From a bacterium (GTDB lineage: Bacteria; JACRDZ01; JAQUKH01): DNA of 49,187 bases. The notes beneath the pieces are model-generated. The model made no database searches. It was given only the letters and a program-made list of their open reading frames with translations, and was not told where the DNA came from. Of the stretch, positions 15,109-22,393 are shown one piece after another. A program made the position numbers and the translations under genes. The DNA lies in the NCBI GenBank assembly GCA_028719205.1, contig JAQUKH010000020.1, positions 1 through 49,187 on the forward strand. The letters are read 5' to 3'. How positions within the stretch are numbered: the stretch's first letter is position 1; the number at the start of each line of letters is the position of its first letter.

Positions 15109-15816
15109 TTAGAAGTTAATATCTAATTGTGTTGTTACCGTATTATTTACAGTTATCTTATCATTGTTATAAATGGTATAAGCAAAAATGATACTTGTAT
15201 TTGGAGCAAAAAGATAAGAAAAACCCAAACTTGTTGAGCCGTAAAAACTTTTGCCGGACGCATAATCAACTGCAGCCCACACTTTGTCTGAAATTGCTTT
15301 ATCCCATGTAGCGATTAATCCGGTATTTGCCTTGTCGCCAATTTCATCTACCAACAATTTTTTATTTCCGATATAATAACCAAGTGAAATCCTCCCGATA
15401 GGATTAAATGTTTTAGCAACTACTCCGTAAATAATATTGTAATCAGTCACATCTTTTTTTGTGCCGGCATTACATAACCCAAATGCTATAGCCGGAATAA
15501 CCTCTTTTTCAGAAAACCCATATTTTGCATTAAATTGTACCGGATTTTCAGAAGGCTCAAAAAAATCAATACCCACTTCTAAATTTTTAACCAGCCCATA
15601 AGTTAACCCGACATCTGTAGGAAATGCAACCGGATGATCTTTGTTATCTTTTACCGAGAAATAATTATCGATACCCAAATGCCATGTTTTTACAGCCTGT
15701 ATATCCGTTGAAGGATTCCATATCTGGGTTGAAGGTGTAGCGTGAGCAAAATTCATAACACAGAAATTAAACGCAAAAACCAGAACAAACAATTTTATCA
15801 TTTTAAACTTTTTCAT
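15109..15816 (-). CDS. Outer-membrane beta-barrel protein of the nitrogen island
   Basis: A 235-residue exported protein. The start MKKFKMIKLF is chosen because AAAAGGAG lies just before it; a longer frame uses a TTG inside the terminator region. A signal peptide (about residues 1-26, ending AHA) is followed by alternating strands such as VGLTYGLVKNLEVGIDFF and YNIIYGVVAKTF, and the protein ends in Phe, as barrel proteins do. It resembles small putative channels or porins of unknown substrate. It lies 138 bases before the APC-PII gene on the same strand; with its nitrogen-type leader it may let nitrogen compounds through the outer membrane. The substrate is inference only. Confidence 0.78.
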   Translation of the reverse strand: MKKFKMIKLFVLVFAFNFCVMNFAHATPSTQIWNPSTDIQAVKTWHLGIDNYFSVKDNKDHPVAFPTDVGLTYGLVKNLEVGIDFFEPSENPVQFNAKYGFSEKEVIPAIAFGLCNAGTKKDVTDYNIIYGVVAKTFNPIGRISLGYYIGNKKLLVDEIGDKANTGLIATWDKAISDKVWAAVDYASGKSFYGSTSLGFSYLFAPNTSIIFAYTIYNNDKITVNNTVTTQLDINF

Positions 15817-15837
15817 TTTTCTCCTTTTTGACGCCAA

Positions 15838-15885
15838 ATAAAAAAGGCGCTCATTTTATCCATCCTGGATTAAAATAACGCCTTT
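15838..15885 (-). terminator. Regulated intrinsic terminator before the barrel-protein gene
   Basis: A long stem with two single-base bulges joins AAAGGCG...ATCC to GGAT...CGCCTTT around the loop AGGAT, followed by TTTTTTATTT. It lies wholly in the leader, so it attenuates rather than ends a gene. The 5' arm overlaps the downstream ANTAR-type hairpin. Confidence 0.85.
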
Positions 15886-15908
15886 GTAGTTTTTACACTT
15901 CTATGTGT
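15871..15908 (-). promoter_or_regulatory. Tandem ANTAR-type hairpins in the barrel-protein leader
   Basis: P1 (15895-15908) is ACAC[ATAGAA]GTGT. P2 has the loop AAAGGC (15880-15885) closed by CA / TG, with a 2x2 internal loop and further AAAA / TTTT pairs, so it is weaker. Both loops have A1 and G4. P2 overlaps the terminator. Confidence 0.68.
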
Positions 15909-15914
15909 TTCTAA

Positions 15915-15948
15915 TTATACAAGTAATAATTTGATAAGATTGGTAACC
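15915..15948 (-). promoter_or_regulatory. Barrel-protein promoter of the GGTTACC-N16-TACTTGTAT class
   Basis: GGTTACC (15942-15948) and TACTTGTAT (15917-15925) stand 16 bases apart on the minus strand. The GGTTACC block overlaps the sigma-factor 3' flank. The first leader hairpin starts about ten bases downstream, consistent with a start near 15910. Confidence 0.7.
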
Positions 15949-15956
15949 GGAAGTAC

Positions 15957-16475
15957 TTATTTCCAAACATACTTCCCGCATTTCCCTCTGATCTTATTTG
16001 TTATTTTTATTACGGCAACATGGGATATGTCCAATTTATCGCCTATTTCCCTTGTTGTTAAACCTCTAGCTATTAAGTTTAATACATCCTTTTCACGCTT
16101 ATCAAAACTTTTCATTAAATTTTCTACTATGATCTTGTTGTTTAGATTATCCAGATCATTTTCTGAATGTTTGTCTCTCAGGGATAATATTTCCTTCGAT
16201 GATGTATTTTCATCATCAAGCAAAGCCTCAATACTTACAAATTTCATGTCGGTATTTACCCTGCGGAGATAATTTTTAAGATAGAAATAACAACCTTGCA
16301 GGATATAGCTGTCTGTTTTGTTTTCTAATTTTCCTTCCTGATATTCCAGCCAGAGATGCAGTAATGATTCCTGAAGCAGGTCATCATCATTAAAGAACGT
16401 AAAATGCCCGTTCAATTTATATGTGATATTTTTTAATGTCGGAGATATTCTTTCTACAATAGTATCAAAATTCAT
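15957..16475 (-). CDS. ECF-like RNA polymerase sigma factor
   Basis: A 172-residue protein with the two-domain sigma-70 layout. Region 2 (about residues 10-75) includes NDDDLLQESLLHLWLEY, the core-binding DLxQE pattern; region 4 (about 118-168) reads KREKDVLNLIARGLTTREIG followed by a recognition helix DISHVAVIKITNKIRG. No anti-sigma gene is adjacent. The start MNFDTIVERIS is chosen because GGAGG lies just upstream; a longer frame would run through the terminator hairpin. The gene has a sigma-70 promoter, a long leader with ANTAR-type hairpins and two terminators. It sits directly upstream of the barrel-protein gene, whose GGTTACC promoter is a candidate target. Confidence 0.85.
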   Translation of the reverse strand: MNFDTIVERISPTLKNITYKLNGHFTFFNDDDLLQESLLHLWLEYQEGKLENKTDSYILQGCYFYLKNYLRRVNTDMKFVSIEALLDDENTSSKEILSLRDKHSENDLDNLNNKIIVENLMKSFDKREKDVLNLIARGLTTREIGDKLDISHVAVIKITNKIRGKCGKYVWK

Positions 16476-16484
16476 TTTTCCTCC

Positions 16485-16533
16485 AAAAAAAATGGCGTTC
16501 CTTAAATCCATCACCGGATAAAAGGAACGCCAT
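16485..16533 (-). terminator. Second regulated terminator in the sigma-factor leader
   Basis: An 18-position stem (16 paired) from ATGGCGTTCC to GGAACGCCAT with loop GGTGAT on the minus strand, followed by eight Us and, at once, by the GGAGG ribosome binding site. The 5' arm overlaps the hairpin GGAAC[TATGGC]GTTCC (16524-16539), whose loop has G4 but T instead of A at position 1. Confidence 0.88.
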
Positions 16534-16539
16534 AGTTCC

Positions 16540-16579
16540 AAAAAAAAATGCCTTCCCGCGGTTCTGCCCGTGAGAAGAC
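16540..16579 (-). terminator. First regulated terminator in the sigma-factor leader
   Basis: On the minus strand GTCTTCTCACGG pairs with CCGCGGGAAGGC (one mismatch, some G-U pairs) around the loop GCAGAA, followed by nine Us. The 5' arm GTCTT is also the 3' arm of the upstream ANTAR-type hairpin at 16575-16590. Confidence 0.85.
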
Positions 16580-16609
16580 ATCAATGTCTTTTTAATACTT
16601 CTTTGTATT
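16575..16609 (-). promoter_or_regulatory. Tandem ANTAR-type hairpins in the sigma-factor leader
   Basis: P1 (16594-16609) is AATAC[AAAGAA]GTATT and P2 (16575-16590) is AAGAC[ATTGAT]GTCTT. Both loops have six bases with A1 and G4. They start at the likely transcription start, three bases separate them, and P2 shares five bases with the terminator that follows. This is the cleanest copy in the window. Confidence 0.87.
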
Positions 16610-16618
16610 TATGACATT

Positions 16619-16646
16619 ATTATAACACAAAATTTATTTATGTCAA
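16619..16646 (-). promoter_or_regulatory. Sigma-70 promoter of the sigma-factor gene
   Basis: On the minus strand TTGACA (16641-16646), a 16-base spacer and a perfect TATAAT (16619-16624). Transcription would begin just before the first ANTAR-type hairpin. Confidence 0.88.
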
Positions 16647-16691
16647 TAATATTATTTAATAAAATCATATCAATTTAATTCATACAACTTT

Positions 16692-16726
16692 AAAAAAAGC
16701 GCCCCGATTTCAATCGGAGCGCTTTT
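16692..16726. terminator. Intrinsic terminator downstream of the glutamate synthase gene
   Basis: AGCGCcCCGATT pairs with AATCGGaGCGCT, flanked by A7 on one side and T5 on the other, so it can work on both strands. On the minus strand it lies 27 bases after the glutamate synthase stop codon. Confidence 0.9.
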
Positions 16727-16752
16727 TGCCCTAATATTGCTGCAAATTAAAA

Positions 16753-18345
16753 CTACTTACCGTCAATTATTTTTTCTGCTTCTTTGCGGTAATTATCCAT
16801 TACATAAGGTATTCCTGATATTTTAGTAGCTTCTTCAGTTAAACTCATAACGTCTTTTCTTGAGATGGTTGACAAATTAAAATTACGGGACCCGGCCATT
16901 AATTGCTGTAACCCGACTTTAATTCTCTGGGAAAAGGTATAAATTCCAACCGCGCCTAATGGAATGTCCTTCATATCCTTGCCATATTTTTCAGCGAGTT
17001 CTTCATAACAAACAAATATTTCCTCCGGTTTGGCACCAAATTCTGATACTGCGTTTGGTAAATTGTTGGTCTTAATCCAATGATCGATATTTTTACCTAC
17101 AAAACCCGGTATCATCAATGCCCTTCCCATACAAACCGCCTTAACATACGGGGCACCCATGGCAATTACCTTAAATACATGATCTTCTAATGAAAAACCG
17201 CCGGCAATCGCGATATCAGGAACACGCATTTTTTTCTTAGTTAGTTTCTGACAAAATTCATACGCGAGAGATTGCAAATAGAATGTAGGTATACCCCATT
17301 CCTGCATCATTCTCCATGGTGACATCCCTGTTCCGCCAGGCGCGCCGTCAATTGTCAAAAGGTCTATCTTTGCCTCTGAACAGTATCTGATAGCCTGCGC
17401 TAATTCCACCATAGAATACGCGCCTGTTTTTAGAGTGATCCTTTCAAATCCTAAACCGCGCAAACGTTTAATTTCCTTCATAAAACCTTCTTGCGAAACA
17501 AAACCAAGACGGGAATGCCTTTCAAATTCTTTTATTGCTCCCGCTTTATACGCCTGATGAACTGCATTGTCTGTAGGATCAGGTGTCACTATATAACCGC
17601 GTTTTTTTAATTCTATAGCCCTGTCCAGTGATTTAACTTTTATTTCTCCTCCGATACACTTTGCTCCCTGTCCCCATTTTAATTCTATAGTATTTAATTT
17701 ATGTTTTTTTATTACATATTCAGCCACCCCTAAACGAGTATCTTCAACATTCATCTGAACTAATATTTCACCATAACCTTCGTGAAATCTTTTGTAAAGC
17801 GCGATACGCCTATCCATTTCAGGCGAATTTGTAATTTTACCTTTGCTGTCCAATTCCAGTTTTGGGTCAATACCGCAAACATTTTCACCGCACACAAGCG
17901 TTACACCGGATATTGCCGCGCCTATAGAAAAATGTTCCCAATTTTTACGGGCAATTTCCGTGGATCCCAGCGCGCCGGTAAAAATTGGAGCCTTCATTTT
18001 TACTTTTTTTGTCCATCCATATTCTGTTTCTGTATTTACCGCGGGAAAAATCGCTGTGTCCGGATTACCGTCAATACCCTTTGGTAAACCTTTCGCTCCC
18101 TGCGCGTAGCCCTGGATATTCAAATGTGAATAATCTACAGGATAATTTTTGTCGCCGCCCGCTGTTATTTCACCAAATGGGCCGGGATAAATTACTTCTC
18201 TGCCTCTAAATGATGATTTAAAAACTTCACAATTACCGCGACAGGATTCAAGACATCTCGAACACAAACCCGAGCATGGAACCACATTTTTTGAGCGGTT
18301 TGATGTTCTGGTTGCATCATTACCACCAGGGCTTCGTAAATTCAT
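16753..18345 (-). CDS. GltB-type FMN-binding glutamate synthase family protein
   Basis: A 530-residue stand-alone version of the glutamate synthase central (FMN) domain, which makes glutamate from 2-oxoglutarate and glutamine-derived ammonia. The barrel shows KAPIFTGALGS, GENVCG, EILVQMN, ELKWGQGAKCIGGE, KTGAYSMVELAQAI, TIDGAPGGTGMSPW and IAIAGGF. A Cys-rich N-terminus (CSGLCSRCLESCRGNC, about residues 20-35) is typical of the archaeal-type short forms. No glutaminase domain or small GltD subunit is adjacent. The start follows AGGAG with nine-base spacing. Its leader has a sigma-70 promoter and two ANTAR-type hairpins, tying it to the nitrogen regulon. The exact reaction of short forms is uncertain. 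Confidence 0.88.
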   Translation of the reverse strand: MNLRSPGGNDATRTSNRSKNVVPCSGLCSRCLESCRGNCEVFKSSFRGREVIYPGPFGEITAGGDKNYPVDYSHLNIQGYAQGAKGLPKGIDGNPDTAIFPAVNTETEYGWTKKVKMKAPIFTGALGSTEIARKNWEHFSIGAAISGVTLVCGENVCGIDPKLELDSKGKITNSPEMDRRIALYKRFHEGYGEILVQMNVEDTRLGVAEYVIKKHKLNTIELKWGQGAKCIGGEIKVKSLDRAIELKKRGYIVTPDPTDNAVHQAYKAGAIKEFERHSRLGFVSQEGFMKEIKRLRGLGFERITLKTGAYSMVELAQAIRYCSEAKIDLLTIDGAPGGTGMSPWRMMQEWGIPTFYLQSLAYEFCQKLTKKKMRVPDIAIAGGFSLEDHVFKVIAMGAPYVKAVCMGRALMIPGFVGKNIDHWIKTNNLPNAVSEFGAKPEEIFVCYEELAEKYGKDMKDIPLGAVGIYTFSQRIKVGLQQLMAGSRNFNLSTISRKDVMSLTEEATKISGIPYVMDNYRKEAEKIIDGK

Positions 18346-18409
18346 GAAATTAAATCTCCTTTCATAATAATTATGCACATATTGCCTATTTTTTAGGCAT
18401 ACTCAAAGC

Positions 18410-18488
18410 AAAAAAAAACCTGCTTCACCATTTTCTGGACGCCATTGTCCACTTATTCGGTAAAATTACCTTGCGCCATTGCAAGATA
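18410..18488 (-). promoter_or_regulatory. Tandem ANTAR-type hairpins in the glutamate synthase leader
   Basis: P1 (18467-18488) has an 8-bp stem (TATCTTGC with GCAAGGTA, one G-U) and loop AATGGC. P2 (18436-18451) is TGGAC[AATGGC]GTCCA. The two loops are identical and have A1 and G4. A run of nine Us follows at 18418-18410, but I cannot draw a strong stem directly before it, so the terminator is unproven. A small GCCTA / TAGGC hairpin lies further on (18384-18399). Confidence 0.78.
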
Positions 18489-18510
18489 CGGGTTTTCTTA
18501 ATAAAAGAAA

Positions 18511-18538
18511 ATGATAATACAAAATAAACTTTTGTCAA
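18511..18538 (-). promoter_or_regulatory. Sigma-70 promoter of the glutamate synthase gene
   Basis: TTGACA (18533-18538), a 16-base spacer and TATCAT (18511-18516) on the minus strand, about 20 bases before the first ANTAR-type hairpin. Confidence 0.75.
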
Positions 18539-18564
18539 GAGTATTAATGCGGAATTTATAAGAT

Positions 18565-20214
18565 CTATAATTTAAATTTACCAACTACCCCTTTTAAATC
18601 AGATGCTGAATTGGCTAGATTCTCGGCGGAATCACTCATTTCCTGCATGGAAGTATTTTGTTCCTCGTTATTTGCGGTTACCGCTTCGATACTTACAACG
18701 GATTGTTTAGCAATGTTTGATATTTTATCTATAGCTTTTAATACTTGTACTCCCTCTGTTACTCTTTCTTGTCCGGATAAAAAAATGTTTTTAGTAAGGC
18801 TTGAAGCTTCCTGTGCCTTTTTGTCTATTTCCCCTAAAAAATCGGCGATTTTGATAACACGATCTTTTCCCTCTTGTACTTCTTTTGAACTTTCCTGAAT
18901 TGAATTAACTGTACGTTTGGTTTCAGTCTGGATTGATTTGATAAAATTATCTATTTTTTTTGTGGCAACCGCGGAACCCTCAGCCAATTTACGTACTTCT
19001 TCTGCAACTACCGCGAATCCCCTTCCTTGTTCACCTGCTCTTGCAGCTTCAATAGCAGCATTAAGTGCTAAAAGATTTGTCTGGTCAGCAATGGAAGAAA
19101 TCGTATCGGTTATCTGCCCAATTTCCAGTGATATCAGTCCTAACTTCTGAACTACCTTGGTAGTCTCTAAAATTGTATTTGTAAGTTTTTCTATTTTCTC
19201 AACTGCTTCTTTAGACGCGTTCTTACCTGCCATAGCCTGATTACTGGTCTGTTCAACTGCTTTACTCGCCGCATCTGCGTCTGACACCAATTGTGTCAGG
19301 TTTATTGATGATTTTTTCATAATTTCCATAACTTTTTTTACTTCTTCCGCTTGATTAACCGCTCCGTTATTTACCTTTTCAAGCGCGGCAGAATTCTGTT
19401 GCGCTGTGACATTTAACTGATGGACCGAACCGGATAATTGTTGTGAAGATTCGGCCACCTTATTCGCATTTTCACCGACCTGAAAAATCATTTTTCTCAA
19501 ACTTTCGTTCATCTTAATAAAAGTTTTAGCCAAATGCCCTATTTCATCGTCGGAACTTACTTTATTTAAATCTTTTTCCGCTAAATTCCCTACAGCAATT
19601 TCCTGAGCTACACCAATTACGTTATATAAAGGTTCAACAATAGTCTTTTTCATTAATAAATAAAAAATAAAACTCCCGAGTATCAAAGTTAGAATCCCTA
19701 CAAGTATTAAAGATAAAATGGTTTCTCCAATAAAAGATGAAGAATAACCCATTCGCAGAACACCCATCTTAACTCCTGCTGAAATAATCGGAAGCCTTGT
19801 TTCCAGAACATTTTTTTCTTGAGGATTTTTTTCCGTAGTTAAGGTTCCCGTGGCTAACGCCTGTTTTTCAAAATCAGTTTGATTCAGATATTGGTCCTTT
19901 AACTTTTCTTCTGACGATGCCACACATCTTCCGTCATTCCCCACCAAAATAGCATATTTCACATCAGAATCATTTTTTTTAGCCTCCTGCAACATCGAAG
20001 CTAATTTATCCCACTCACCTACCATCATTAAGTCCTGTGACGCGATTGCTAAATTAGAACTAACAATCATAGCTTTACTTCCCGCGCCTACTAATAACTT
20101 TCCTCTTACTCTGTAAACCGTTAAAAAAATAATCAGCGCCGTCACCGATACCATAATCAGCAAGAAACTAACTATTACTTTTAATTTCAAACTTATTCTC
20201 ATAAAATTAAACAT
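18565..20214 (-). CDS. Methyl-accepting chemotaxis protein
   Basis: A 549-residue chemoreceptor. An N-terminal helix (about residues 10-32), a small periplasmic sensor segment of about 140 residues, a second helix (about 180-202) and a HAMP region lead into the signalling coiled coil. The hairpin tip shows [20 protein letters not shown] followed by [20 protein letters not shown], the universal CheA/CheW-contacting motif. The ATG comes ten bases after the stop of the binding-protein gene, with a weak ribosome binding site, so the two are likely co-translated. The sensor may read the neighbouring binding protein; the ligand is unknown. Confidence 0.95.
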   Translation of the reverse strand: MFNFMRISLKLKVIVSFLLIMVSVTALIIFLTVYRVRGKLLVGAGSKAMIVSSNLAIASQDLMMVGEWDKLASMLQEAKKNDSDVKYAILVGNDGRCVASSEEKLKDQYLNQTDFEKQALATGTLTTEKNPQEKNVLETRLPIISAGVKMGVLRMGYSSSFIGETILSLILVGILTLILGSFIFYLLMKKTIVEPLYNVIGVAQEIAVGNLAEKDLNKVSSDDEIGHLAKTFIKMNESLRKMIFQVGENANKVAESSQQLSGSVHQLNVTAQQNSAALEKVNNGAVNQAEEVKKVMEIMKKSSINLTQLVSDADAASKAVEQTSNQAMAGKNASKEAVEKIEKLTNTILETTKVVQKLGLISLEIGQITDTISSIADQTNLLALNAAIEAARAGEQGRGFAVVAEEVRKLAEGSAVATKKIDNFIKSIQTETKRTVNSIQESSKEVQEGKDRVIKIADFLGEIDKKAQEASSLTKNIFLSGQERVTEGVQVLKAIDKISNIAKQSVVSIEAVTANNEEQNTSMQEMSDSAENLANSASDLKGVVGKFKL

Positions 20215-20224
20215 TTTTTATCAC

Positions 20225-21394
20225 TCACTTTCCTATATTTTGCCAATTCTTGATTCCCACAAATTTTCCGTCCTGGATCTTAGTAATCCAGACTCTATTC
20301 AATCCTACATGGTCATCAGCTCCATAACTAATGGTTACTCCCCCTATATCCAAAGATTTGATATTTTCAACCGCGTCAATTAATCCTTCGCGTGTTAATG
20401 TTTTCCCTGCCTTTTTTAATCCTTCAACTAAAACTACAGCATTAACAAAACCTTCCAGGCTTACAAAACTTGGAGAATCCTGAGGATAAGATTTTTTTAA
20501 AAAAGTTAGATATTGGCTAATCAATATCATATTTATATCTGTGTAAGGGGGCATTACCTGAGTAACAATAACATTTTCAGTATCCTTTCCCAGCTCTTCT
20601 TTCAGGGCTTCAGGGCCAACAAACGATACAGTATGAAAAATGGTTTTAGACATTCCATTTTTTTTTGCTTCTTTTACAAATTTAGACAAGGGATCATAAG
20701 TTCCAACCATAATTACTGCTTCAGGATCTGTGTTTTTTATCTTTTTTAAGCCTTCTTCTATATTTACCGTATTTCTATCAAAACTGCCATAGCCTACCGG
20801 TGTTATTCCATATTTTTCCAAAGCAATTTCCGTCCCTTTCTTTACGGCTTCCCCAAAGGCATCATACTGATAAAAAACAGCTATTTTTTTAAATTTCAAT
20901 TCATTTACAAAATAATCTATAATAACCTTCGCCTCTTCATAATAAGAAGCCCTGATATGAATGTTATAATGAACTAAAGGGTTTCTTAAAACCTCTGCAC
21001 CGGTAAAAAAACCTACAACTGGAACTTTTGCATTGACCCAAACAGGTTGAGCCTTCACAGCTGTTGGGGTACCTACATAGCATGTAAGCGCGAAAACCTT
21101 GTCCTGCTCTAACAGTTTTTTTGTATTTAATACACAAGTTAAAGGGTCATAATTATCATTATAAAATTTTACGTTGATCTTCCTTCCATTTACTCCTCCA
21201 TGTTCATTCACATAGTTTATATATGCCATTAACCCATGAGATGTCTGAATCCCTAAAAAACTTGCTGATCCTTCTAAAGGCAGAGATGAACCTAAAAGAA
21301 TTTGGTCATTCGTTATTCCGGGATCAGCCGCAATAATGGAATTAACAGATAGCATTAATAAACTAAAAACTACCAAGAGAGCTTTATGCCGCAT
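20225..21394 (-). CDS. Periplasmic binding protein, branched-chain amino acid / urea type
   Basis: A 389-residue exported ligand-binding protein of the LivJ/UrtA class (Peripla_BP_6). A signal peptide (about 1-22) precedes DPGITNDQILLGSSLPLEGSA, the family N-terminal signature; further matches are NEHGGVNGRKINVKFYNDNYDP and a C-terminal GGVTISYGADDHVG. AGGAG precedes the ATG. No ABC permease or ATPase genes follow; instead a chemoreceptor gene is attached. It may serve chemotaxis or a remote transporter. The ligand could be an amino acid, an amide or urea. Confidence 0.9.
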   Translation of the reverse strand: MRHKALLVVFSLLMLSVNSIIAADPGITNDQILLGSSLPLEGSASFLGIQTSHGLMAYINYVNEHGGVNGRKINVKFYNDNYDPLTCVLNTKKLLEQDKVFALTCYVGTPTAVKAQPVWVNAKVPVVGFFTGAEVLRNPLVHYNIHIRASYYEEAKVIIDYFVNELKFKKIAVFYQYDAFGEAVKKGTEIALEKYGITPVGYGSFDRNTVNIEEGLKKIKNTDPEAVIMVGTYDPLSKFVKEAKKNGMSKTIFHTVSFVGPEALKEELGKDTENVIVTQVMPPYTDINMILISQYLTFLKKSYPQDSPSFVSLEGFVNAVVLVEGLKKAGKTLTREGLIDAVENIKSLDIGGVTISYGADDHVGLNRVWITKIQDGKFVGIKNWQNIGK

Positions 21395-21492
21395 TGTTAA
21401 TCTCCTTTCTAAATAAAAAGCTTTTCAAAACAATTACTTATCTTTATTTCGGATATTTTAGATGAATACTTTACACTATTTAAATTTCGCGC

Positions 21493-21521
21493 TTGACAAA
21501 AAGATATCAAATACGTATTAT
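21493..21521 (+). promoter_or_regulatory. Sigma-70 promoter of the flavoprotein gene
   Basis: TTGACA (21493-21498), a 17-base spacer and TATTAT (21516-21521), 36 bases before the ATG at 21558. Confidence 0.85.
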
Positions 21522-21557
21522 TAAATTTACAAAAGATAAATCTATCATTAAAAAATT

Positions 21558-22136
21558 ATGGAAATTACAGCGATCCTTGGAAGCCCCAGAATTGAAGGAA
21601 ATTCTGAAATTCTGCTAAAAGAAACAGTCAGGGCCGTTGAAGAAAAAGGGCACAGGGTAAAGATCTTCCGCCCCAGTATAATGAATATTTCTCCATGCAC
21701 AAATTGCGACGGTTGTTTAAAAACCGGCATATGCGTGATCAGGGATGATATGGATATTATATCCAAGGCGATCAGAACCAGCGACCGGTTTATACTTGCC
21801 TCCCCTATTTTCTTTTTCGGCTTAACGGCACAGATCAAAACAGTCATTGACAGGTGCCAGTCATTCTGGTGCGAGAAATATTTGCTAAAAAAACCTGTAC
21901 CTGAAGGCCCTGATGGAAGAAAAGGATTACTGCTGATGACAGGCGGAATGAATAAGGAAATTGAGTTTACATGCGGAGAAGCCACAGCCAAAGCATTTTT
22001 CAGGACAATAAACGTCCAAAAGCATGAAACTCTTTTCTATCCTAAAATAGACGCTAAAGGAGCAATTAAAAACCACCCGACTGCGCTAAAAGATGTTTAT
22101 GAAGCCGGCAAAAGATTAGTCAGCAAAAATATATAA
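21558..22136 (+). CDS. Iron-sulfur flavoprotein / NADPH-dependent FMN reductase family
   Basis: A 192-residue flavodoxin-like protein. GSPRIEGNSEILL at the N-terminus is the FMN phosphate loop. CTNCDGCLKTGIC (about residues 47-59) is the compact cysteine motif of the Isf family, which binds a [4Fe-4S] cluster; SPIFFFGLTAQIK is the family's third signature. Such proteins pass electrons between ferredoxin and other acceptors in anaerobes. It is a single gene with its own promoter, convergent with the hydrogenase operon (3 bases between stop codons). No partner is evident. Confidence 0.9.
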   Translation: MEITAILGSPRIEGNSEILLKETVRAVEEKGHRVKIFRPSIMNISPCTNCDGCLKTGICVIRDDMDIISKAIRTSDRFILASPIFFFGLTAQIKTVIDRCQSFWCEKYLLKKPVPEGPDGRKGLLLMTGGMNKEIEFTCGEATAKAFFRTINVQKHETLFYPKIDAKGAIKNHPTALKDVYEAGKRLVSKNI

Positions 22137-22138
22137 CC

Positions 22139-22306
22139 TTACTTTAACTTTGGCGCTATTACTTTATTTAGCTTAGGTGCGGAAACTCTTGGAACCATAA
22201 CCCTTTCAAGTTTTGGCATAGAAACTCTTGGCGCGGTAACTTTTTCAAGCTTTGGCGCGGTAACTCTGGGAACGGTAACTCTTGGAACTTTTGGGACATC
22301 AATCAT
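22139..22306 (-). CDS. 55-residue protein made of four 13-residue repeats
   Basis: After MID the whole protein is four tandem 13-residue units: VPKVPRVTVPRVT, APKLEKVTAPRVS, MPKLERVMVPRVS and APKLNKVIAPKLK. The pattern is xPKLxKVxxPRVx: rich in Pro, Val and Lys/Arg, with no Cys and almost no acidic residues. The start follows AAAAAGGAGAAGAAA; an upstream ATG lies before that site. It is the last gene of the periplasmic hydrogenase operon, 87 bases after the maturation protease. I recognise no family. A basic repeat peptide of this kind might bind a membrane surface, an acidic protein or nucleic acid. Confidence 0.7.
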   Translation of the reverse strand: MIDVPKVPRVTVPRVTAPKLEKVTAPRVSMPKLERVMVPRVSAPKLNKVIAPKLK

Positions 22307-22393
22307 TTTCTTCTCCTTTTTATATAACAATTTTTGTTATTATCCGCTATTTTATTAATTTTTTCAATAAATATTTAATATTTTTTATCTTAT

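Noticed and set aside
21548-21991. A 147-codon minus-strand frame opposite the iron-sulfur flavoprotein
   Set aside because: The plus-strand gene has a promoter and intact FMN and Cys motifs; the antisense frame has none.
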